The notes under the pieces were generated by a model. The model saw only the letters and a list, made by a program, of their open reading frames with translations. It searched no databases and was not told the DNA's origin. Shown one piece after another: positions 58,638 through 64,000 of a stretch of 64,000 nucleotides of DNA (positions are counted from its first letter, which is position 1; every line of letters starts with the position of its first letter). A program made the position numbers and the translations under genes. Source of the stretch: Secundilactobacillus collinoides DSM 20515 = JCM 1123. Lineage in GTDB: Bacteria > Bacillota > Bacilli > Lactobacillales > Lactobacillaceae. The stretch spans positions 51,672-115,671 of the forward strand of contig NZ_AYYR01000009.1 in assembly GCF_001435975.1 (NCBI RefSeq), read 5' to 3'.

Positions 58638-60942
58638 CGAAAAACAAATCAAAGGTTCCGCAATGGGCCACAACGGTATCATCAACTACGAACTCGACGT
58701 TAACGACAACAAGCTTGAAGATTTGAAGATCCTAAAGCATTCTGAAACATCGGGAATCTTCAACCAAGTCATCGATAAGCTAAAGACCAACATCATTGAA
58801 CAACAGTCCTTTGACGTTGACGCAATCAGCGGTGCCACAGTCATGACCCAAGCCATCTTGGATTCAGCTAAGGAAGTTATCGCTGACGACAAGGACGTTA
58901 AGTTAACACCAAAACCAAAGAAAGAAACAACCCATGTGACGACCCGTCTGAAAGCAGACGTTGTCATCATTGGCGGCGGGGAAGCCGGCTTAGTTGCTGG
59001 TGCCCGTGCTCTGACTGAAGGACAAAGTGTCATCTTAGTTGAAAAGAATGGCTACATGGGTGGTGCCACCATCTTAAACGGGTCAAACGTTGTTGGTACA
59101 GGGTCACAAGTTTCCGAAAAAGCCCTCGGCCACACTGAGGACACGCCAGTTCGGTTAGCACAGGATGTTGCCCGTGAATCACGTGAAACGAACTTGACAG
59201 ACTTAACTAAGCTGATGGCTAATAACATCGGTCCAGCCATCGATTTTATCAGTGACTTTGCTGACTTACACTACCAAAAAGCTCAGACGCAAACGCCAGA
59301 ACACTCCGTTGAACGGCAAATTGAATTACCATCAGCATCAAGTTTTGAATTTATCAGCAAGGTTTCAAAGGCCTTTGAAGCTAAGGGTGGCAAGATCATT
59401 CTGGGTGCCCGGGTCGAAAACATGACCGAAAACAGCAAAGGTGCTGTGACCGGTTTAGTGGCCGAAGCCAAGAACGAAACCTTCAAGATCAAGGCTCACT
59501 CGATCGTGTTGGCTTCCGGCGGTTACGGTGCCAACCAAAAGATGCGTGGTGCTGAAAGTGAAGGCATTGACTATTACGGTCCAATGACGTCTACTGGTGA
59601 TGCCTACAGCTTCAACAAAGACTTAAACTTGAAATCTCACAACATGGGTTGGTATAAAATCTACCCACACGGTGTGGAAACTGAACCAGGTATCGCTAAG
59701 CTGACTACGTATGCTTCTAAGGAAGCCACCGATTTAGGTGCCCTGTACGTGAACTCAAAGGGAAAGCGGATCGTTAACGAATCAGCCGTTTACACAGATT
59801 TTCGGGATGCTATCCTGCAACAACCAGACCGTATCGCTTACATGTTAATGGACGAACGGACCTGGAAAGAAGTCTACAAACTTTTGGTCTTGCATGATTT
59901 CACTGAAAAAGAAATCAAGCAATTCTTCGACAACAAGGACAAGAAGCCGTTGTTTGTTAAGGGCTCACTTAAAGATGTCGCCCAGGCTGCTAACGTTGAT
60001 GTTGCTAGTCTTGAAGAAACGGTTAAAAACTACCAAGGCTATGCTAAGGACGGTAAGGACCCAGAATTCAACCGGCAGCCAGAATACCTGCACGCGTTTG
60101 AAGGGGATACCTTCTACATGGTTGAACAACGTGGCCGGTTTGCAACGACCTTGGGCGGCTACTCAGTTAATGCCGACAAGATGCAACTGGTGAACACGGA
60201 TGATCAACCGATTGCCAACTACTTTGCTGCTGGTGAAGTTGTCGGCGGTGCCAATGGCCACGATTCAATGCCAAGTATGATGAACTCATGGGGGATTTCT
60301 TCTGGATACGTTGCCGGTGATGCAGCCAGTCAAAACGCGAATCGTCTTAAAGAAGAAGGCCCAGATGCGGTCAATCTAGTTGCCATTGTTGGCACTAACG
60401 CTTCAAAGTCATATAACCGGAAGTTACTGACCGCAATGCAAGACTTGTTTGATAACCAAGCCGACATCGATCTTTGCGAAATCAAGGACTTGCCACTGTT
60501 CAATGAAGATCTAGTCAGTGACGAACCCGCTAACGTTAAGGAATTGGGACAAAAAATCGACGATGCGGACGGCGTTATCATCGGTGTACCTGAATATGAC
60601 CACGCGGTACCAGCAGCGTTAAAGAGTGCCATCGAATGGTTATCATGTGCAGAACACCCATTCACGGGCAAGCCGATCATGATTGTTGGGACATCACTCG
60701 GCATTCAAGGCACTGTCCGGGCCCAGATGAACCTGCGTCAGATTCTCGATGCACCGGGTGTTGACGCACAAGTACTGCCAGGTAATGAATTCATGCTGCC
60801 ACAAGCTGGCACTAAGTTTGAAGACAATGGCACGATCAACGATCCAGGCAGTGTCAGTTTCTTGAAGCAGTGCTTCGGTAACTTCCTGCAGTTTATTGCA
60901 ATGAAGAGCGCCGATGAAGATAAAAAAGCGCAGGAAGTTTAA
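58630..60942 (+). CDS. Three-domain flavin reductase (FMN_bind, FAD_binding_2, FMN_red)
   Basis: This 770-residue enzyme resembles fumarate reductase-like 2-enoate reductases. Residues 1-90 are an FMN_bind domain with DAISGAT (64-70), where Thr70 would carry covalent FMN. Residues about 108-575 are a FAD_binding_2/fumarate-reductase module (VVIIGGGEAGLVAG, AGEVVGGANGHDSMPSMMNSWGISSGYVAG). Residues about 581-770 are an NADPH-dependent FMN-reductase-like domain (VNLVAIVGTNASKSYNRKLL, PEYDHAVPAALKSAIEWLS) that would take electrons from NAD(P)H. The layout matches cytoplasmic NADH:acrylate/cinnamate-type reductases of lactobacilli and Vibrio. Its neighbours suggest shikimate or 3-dehydroshikimate as substrate. 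It overlaps apbE by 8 bp. Codon bias indicates high expression. Confidence 0.9.
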   Translation: MSNEKQIKGSAMGHNGIINYELDVNDNKLEDLKILKHSETSGIFNQVIDKLKTNIIEQQSFDVDAISGATVMTQAILDSAKEVIADDKDVKLTPKPKKETTHVTTRLKADVVIIGGGEAGLVAGARALTEGQSVILVEKNGYMGGATILNGSNVVGTGSQVSEKALGHTEDTPVRLAQDVARESRETNLTDLTKLMANNIGPAIDFISDFADLHYQKAQTQTPEHSVERQIELPSASSFEFISKVSKAFEAKGGKIILGARVENMTENSKGAVTGLVAEAKNETFKIKAHSIVLASGGYGANQKMRGAESEGIDYYGPMTSTGDAYSFNKDLNLKSHNMGWYKIYPHGVETEPGIAKLTTYASKEATDLGALYVNSKGKRIVNESAVYTDFRDAILQQPDRIAYMLMDERTWKEVYKLLVLHDFTEKEIKQFFDNKDKKPLFVKGSLKDVAQAANVDVASLEETVKNYQGYAKDGKDPEFNRQPEYLHAFEGDTFYMVEQRGRFATTLGGYSVNADKMQLVNTDDQPIANYFAAGEVVGGANGHDSMPSMMNSWGISSGYVAGDAASQNANRLKEEGPDAVNLVAIVGTNASKSYNRKLLTAMQDLFDNQADIDLCEIKDLPLFNEDLVSDEPANVKELGQKIDDADGVIIGVPEYDHAVPAALKSAIEWLSCAEHPFTGKPIMIVGTSLGIQGTVRAQMNLRQILDAPGVDAQVLPGNEFMLPQAGTKFEDNGTINDPGSVSFLKQCFGNFLQFIAMKSADEDKKAQEV

Positions 60943-61096
60943 GCAGCTGCCGTTAACAGATAATCGCTAAATAATAATTAAACACGTTTCGATGATTTAC
61001 AAAATTTGAGGAGGTGGTGATAACGTTGCGTCAATGTTATTGCCAGCTCCTCTTCCATTAATAGAAAATATAAAGAAAATTGAGGAAATCTATAGA

Positions 61097-62125
61097 ATGA
61101 TAATTGTATTGAAACCGGATCAAGAATCTGTTGCTACTGAATTACAGCATCATTTTGGTGATCACCATGATGTGTTCGTCCATGATAATCGGATCGCCAT
61201 TGCGGGTATCTCTGAAGACGAACTGCTCGGGTCGGAAAAGGCGGCGGTTGCTGAATTGATCAACGATGAACCCAAGGCCGTTCAGGGCAGTCGTCAATTT
61301 CATCCTGAAGATACCATTATTCATACGAAGCACAGCACAATTGGCGGTGACAACTTCACGCTGATGGCGGGGCCTTGCTCCGTTGAATCGCAAGCGCACG
61401 TCTTGAAAATGGCCCGTGTTGCTAAGGAAAACGGCGCAACAGTCCTGCGCGGTGGGGCTTTTAAACCACGCACCTCGCCCTATTCTTTCCAGGGCTTAGG
61501 TGAAGATGGTTTGAAGTATCTGCGGCATGCTGCCGATGAATATGGTTTGGACGTCCTGACTGAAGTGATGGACGATGAACACGTTGGGATGGTCGCAAAG
61601 TATACTGACATTTTCCAAATTGGTGCCCGAAACATGCAGAACTTCTCGTTGTTGAAAACAGTGGGTGAGACTGACATCCCAGTGATGTTAAAGCGCGGGA
61701 TGTCCGCCACCGTTGACGATGTCTTGAACGCTGCGGAATACATCGCAGCGGGTGGTAATCACAACATCATGATTACTGAGCGCGGTATTCGGACGTTTGA
61801 TAATAAGTACACCCGAAATACCATGGATGCTGGGACTGTGCCTGTTCTTCAAAAATTGACCCATTATCCGGTCATCATTGATCCAAGTCACGCTGCCGGG
61901 CATACTGAGTTTGTGACACCGCTAGCGTTAGCTGGGACCACTGCCGGCGCTTCTGGTTTAGTAGTGGAGATCCACGATGATCCAGCACACGCTTTTTCAG
62001 ACGGGGCGCAGGCGTTGAAGCCTGACGAATTTAAAGACCTGGCGGAGAAGGCTATTGCCGTCCATGATTTATTGTTTGGGATGGATGAAGAAGAGACTGA
62101 GACAGAACCGCAGACGAGGCATTAA
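61097..62125 (+). CDS. aroF: DAHP synthase, type I-beta (copy 2)
   Basis: This is a close paralogue of the DAHP synthase at 49635, with the same ferredoxin-like N-terminal domain and catalytic blocks (MAGPCSVES, RGGAFKPRTSPYSFQG, DPSHAAGH). ATG 61097 is chosen because the protein then starts MIIVLKPDQ like copy 1 (MIIVLTKED) and AGGAA precedes it. An in-frame ATG at 61034 would add 21 unrelated residues. The predicted length is 342 residues. AGGAGG at 61009-61014 is too far upstream for this start and may serve a tiny ORF. Its place in the LysR-controlled operon rather than under the attenuator is notable. Confidence 0.93.
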   Translation: MIIVLKPDQESVATELQHHFGDHHDVFVHDNRIAIAGISEDELLGSEKAAVAELINDEPKAVQGSRQFHPEDTIIHTKHSTIGGDNFTLMAGPCSVESQAHVLKMARVAKENGATVLRGGAFKPRTSPYSFQGLGEDGLKYLRHAADEYGLDVLTEVMDDEHVGMVAKYTDIFQIGARNMQNFSLLKTVGETDIPVMLKRGMSATVDDVLNAAEYIAAGGNHNIMITERGIRTFDNKYTRNTMDAGTVPVLQKLTHYPVIIDPSHAAGHTEFVTPLALAGTTAGASGLVVEIHDDPAHAFSDGAQALKPDEFKDLAEKAIAVHDLLFGMDEEETETEPQTRH

Positions 62126-62126
62126 C

Positions 62127-63200
62127 ATGAAAACTGTGGATGTCAAACTTACCAACAAGAATTACTTGGTTAAAATTGAAGCGGGTTTACTGCAACAAGC
62201 AGGGCAACTGGTGGCGGATGTTTGGTCACCAAGGAAGATTGCACTGGTCAGCGACAGTAACGTTGCTCCGCTGTATCAAAAACAGGTAGCAGATAGTCTG
62301 ACGCAGGCTGGCTTTCAAGTGTTTTGTTATGATTTTCCAGCTGGGGAAGCGTCTAAGTCACTGACGGTTCTGGGTGACCTTGCCAGACAATTGGCCGCAG
62401 ACGCGTTCAATCGCGATGATGGTGTGATTGCTTTAGGCGGTGGTGTGACAGGTGATTTGACCGGTTTGCTGGCGGCAACGTACATGCGCGGGATCCGTTT
62501 CATTCAAATGCCGACCTCGCTGTTAGCTCAAGTGGATAGTTCAGTCGGTGGTAAGACTGCCGTTGATTTGGACAGCATCAAAAACATTATTGGTGCGTTT
62601 TATGAGCCGGATCTGGTCATCATTGACCCAGAAACGTTACAAACATTGAAACAGCGTGACCTTGTTGAAGGGTACGGTGAAATTGCCAAAACAGCCGCTA
62701 TGGTCGGTGGTGATTTCTGGTCACTGATCGAAACCATTAATTCACCGGCAGATATCATGACGCACGCAACTGAACTCAGTGCGCGTTCCATTCAGTTCAA
62801 GGCGGACATCGTCATGGGTGATGAGAAGGAAAGCGGCCAACGGCAGTTGCTGAATTTCGGCCACACGCTGGGCCACGCGGTTGAAGCGTTGGCTGAGGGC
62901 GGGTTACGTCATGGCGAAGCAGTCAGTATCGGCATGGTTGCTATCATGCAGATTTTCGAGAACAACGGCGATGCACAGGCAGGTATCACGGATACGCTCC
63001 GCGACCGGTTACAAGCGGTTGGGTTACCGATTACTTCGCCACTGCTGAAATCACCCGCTGCGTTGGATAAGGTTAAAAACGATAAGAAGAATCGGCACGG
63101 CCACCTTAACTTGGTGTACATCACAAAAATTGGGGACCCGCAAATTGTTTCAATTCCAAGCACGCAAATTGCGTCATTTTTGAAACTATCAGAAGATTAG
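62127..63200 (+). CDS. aroB: 3-Dehydroquinate synthase (copy 2)
   Basis: This is a paralogue of the aroB gene at 50653 with all key blocks (ALGGGVTGDLTGLLAATYMRG, DSSVGGKTAVD, EGYGEIAKT, LLNFGHTLGHAVE) and the same length of 357 residues. ATG 62127 follows the DAHP synthase stop after 1 nt, as in copy 1. Earlier in-frame codons lie inside the DAHP synthase gene. The copy-2 pair therefore duplicates the first two steps of the pathway within the ydiB-reductase operon. Confidence 0.95.
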   Translation: MKTVDVKLTNKNYLVKIEAGLLQQAGQLVADVWSPRKIALVSDSNVAPLYQKQVADSLTQAGFQVFCYDFPAGEASKSLTVLGDLARQLAADAFNRDDGVIALGGGVTGDLTGLLAATYMRGIRFIQMPTSLLAQVDSSVGGKTAVDLDSIKNIIGAFYEPDLVIIDPETLQTLKQRDLVEGYGEIAKTAAMVGGDFWSLIETINSPADIMTHATELSARSIQFKADIVMGDEKESGQRQLLNFGHTLGHAVEALAEGGLRHGEAVSIGMVAIMQIFENNGDAQAGITDTLRDRLQAVGLPITSPLLKSPAALDKVKNDKKNRHGHLNLVYITKIGDPQIVSIPSTQIASFLKLSED

Positions 63201-63216
63201 ATTGGAGATCTTGAAC

Positions 63217-64000
63217 ATGGCAGATAACAATTGGTTAGGTTTAACGGGAAAAGTATGCGTGGTCACCGGTGCCGTTGGCGGGATGGGTACCAAAATCTGC
63301 GAGGAATTTGCAAAACAAGGTGCCAATGTCGTGCTGGTTGACTTGCTGGCAGATAAAGTCACGGCTTACGCGAATGAACTCGCGACTAAGTACGGCGTTA
63401 AAACACTGGCCCTGACTTGCGATACCACCAATGAAGCCCAGGTGGATGATGCGGTTAAGCAAGTGGTTACCGTCTTCGGCAGTGTCGATGTTCTGGTGAA
63501 CACCGCCGCTATCTTGCGTTCCTCGCCCCTGGAAGACCTGCGCTTGGATGAATGGCAAACGGCGCTGAACATTAACATTACCGGTTATTTTTTGATGTCA
63601 CAGCGGTTTGGTAAGCAAATGATTGCCCAAAAGAAGGGCACCATGGTCCATATTTCAACCGTGGCATCGTACTTCCCTGAGACTTATAGTGGTCCTTATA
63701 GCACCACTAAAGCTGCGGTGAATATGCTGTCAAAACAGATTGCGGCAGAGTGGGGCCGGTTCGGGGTTCGCAGCAACTGTCTGTTGCCCTGCTTGGTGAA
63801 AACACCAATGTCGGAAAGTTTCTATGCTGATCCGGAAGTGGAGAATGGCCGCACCCGGTTAGTTGCCAACCGTCGAATTGGCAATTTGGATGATATTGCA
63901 AACAGTGTCCTGTTCCTCGCAAGCGACCGGTCGGATTACACGAACGGTGCTGAATTAACCGTTGACGGTGGTATCGGTGTGATGTTGCAGGATATGATTC
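63217..64000 (+). CDS. Short-chain dehydrogenase/reductase, partial at window end
   Basis: This is an NAD(P)-dependent classical SDR, open to the last base of the window (261 codons seen). VTGAVGGMGTK is the cofactor-binding glycine motif. NTAA replaces the usual NNAG, and Ser (HISTVAS) with YSTTK provides the catalytic triad residues. VDGGIGV near the end shows that only a few residues can be missing. GGAG at 63204-63207 precedes ATG 63217, 16 nt after aroB copy 2, so it belongs to the same operon. It could oxidise or reduce a ring hydroxyl of a shikimate-pathway or dihydroshikimate compound. This is an inference from context only. Confidence 0.85.
   Translation, partial: MADNNWLGLTGKVCVVTGAVGGMGTKICEEFAKQGANVVLVDLLADKVTAYANELATKYGVKTLALTCDTTNEAQVDDAVKQVVTVFGSVDVLVNTAAILRSSPLEDLRLDEWQTALNINITGYFLMSQRFGKQMIAQKKGTMVHISTVASYFPETYSGPYSTTKAAVNMLSKQIAAEWGRFGVRSNCLLPCLVKTPMSESFYADPEVENGRTRLVANRRIGNLDDIANSVLFLASDRSDYTNGAELTVDGGIGVMLQDMI

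Noticed and set aside
1-64000. Prophage, plasmid or insertion-sequence content
   Set aside because: No integrase, transposase, replication or phage structural gene was recognised on either strand.

Overview
The window looks like a chromosome segment of a heterofermentative lactic acid bacterium (Lactobacillaceae, perhaps the Secundilactobacillus/Lentilactobacillus/Levilactobacillus side of the family). The evidence is a phosphoketolase, a maltose phosphorylase with its own permease, paired lipoate ligases, an iron-dependent alcohol dehydrogenase, T-box leaders, strong AGGAGG-type ribosome binding sites and the absence of any phage or IS element. No rRNA, tRNA, CRISPR array or intact transposase was seen. 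Genus assignment is an inference.

Layout. 1-9.3 kb: phosphoketolase, a MarR-controlled module (two related ABM-like proteins, the regulator and an ABC exporter), an SGNH hydrolase and a DMT permease. 9.3-16.1 kb: a palindromic repeat, an ABC-2 transporter pair, a pseudouridine synthase, a UspA protein and two tandem lipoate-protein ligases. 16.1-19.7 kb: a large empty gap, then cbiMNQO (cobalt/nickel ECF importer). 19.7-25.9 kb: unknown membrane proteins, a TIM-barrel protein, a candidate structured small RNA, then a Met-type T-box leader driving metI-metC. 26.2-31.6 kb: butanol-type alcohol dehydrogenase, a secreted protein, a DNA-alkylation repair cluster and a LacI regulator. 31.8-40.1 kb: maltose permease and maltose phosphorylase, glycerol dehydrogenase, a split-barrel protein, a MarR/DUF2316 pair and a divergent TauE exporter.

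40.3-64 kb is an aromatic metabolism island. The complete trpEGDCFBA set lies on the minus strand but is split into two transcription units. Each unit has its own promoter and a tryptophan (TGG) T-box leader, and each leader is followed by a tiny ORF containing Arg-Trp-Gln. On the plus strand, an 18-codon leader peptide ending Phe-Ser-Tyr-Tyr-Trp-Phe-Arg, followed by competing hairpins and a terminator, precedes aroE-DAHP synthase-aroB. This looks like ribosome-mediated attenuation by aromatic amino acids. A YdiN-like permease follows with its own promoter.

A divergent LysR gene then faces a second, catabolic-looking set: ydiB-type quinate/shikimate dehydrogenase, ydiN-type permease, type I 3-dehydroquinase (aroD), an apbE-type FMN transferase broken by one frameshift, a three-domain flavin reductase (FMN_bind, FAD_binding_2, FMN_red), a second DAHP synthase, a second aroB and a short-chain dehydrogenase cut by the window end. 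I propose that this operon takes up quinate/shikimate and uses the C=C bond of shikimate or 3-dehydroshikimate as an electron sink, giving dihydroshikimate. The substrate of the reductase is inferred, not shown.
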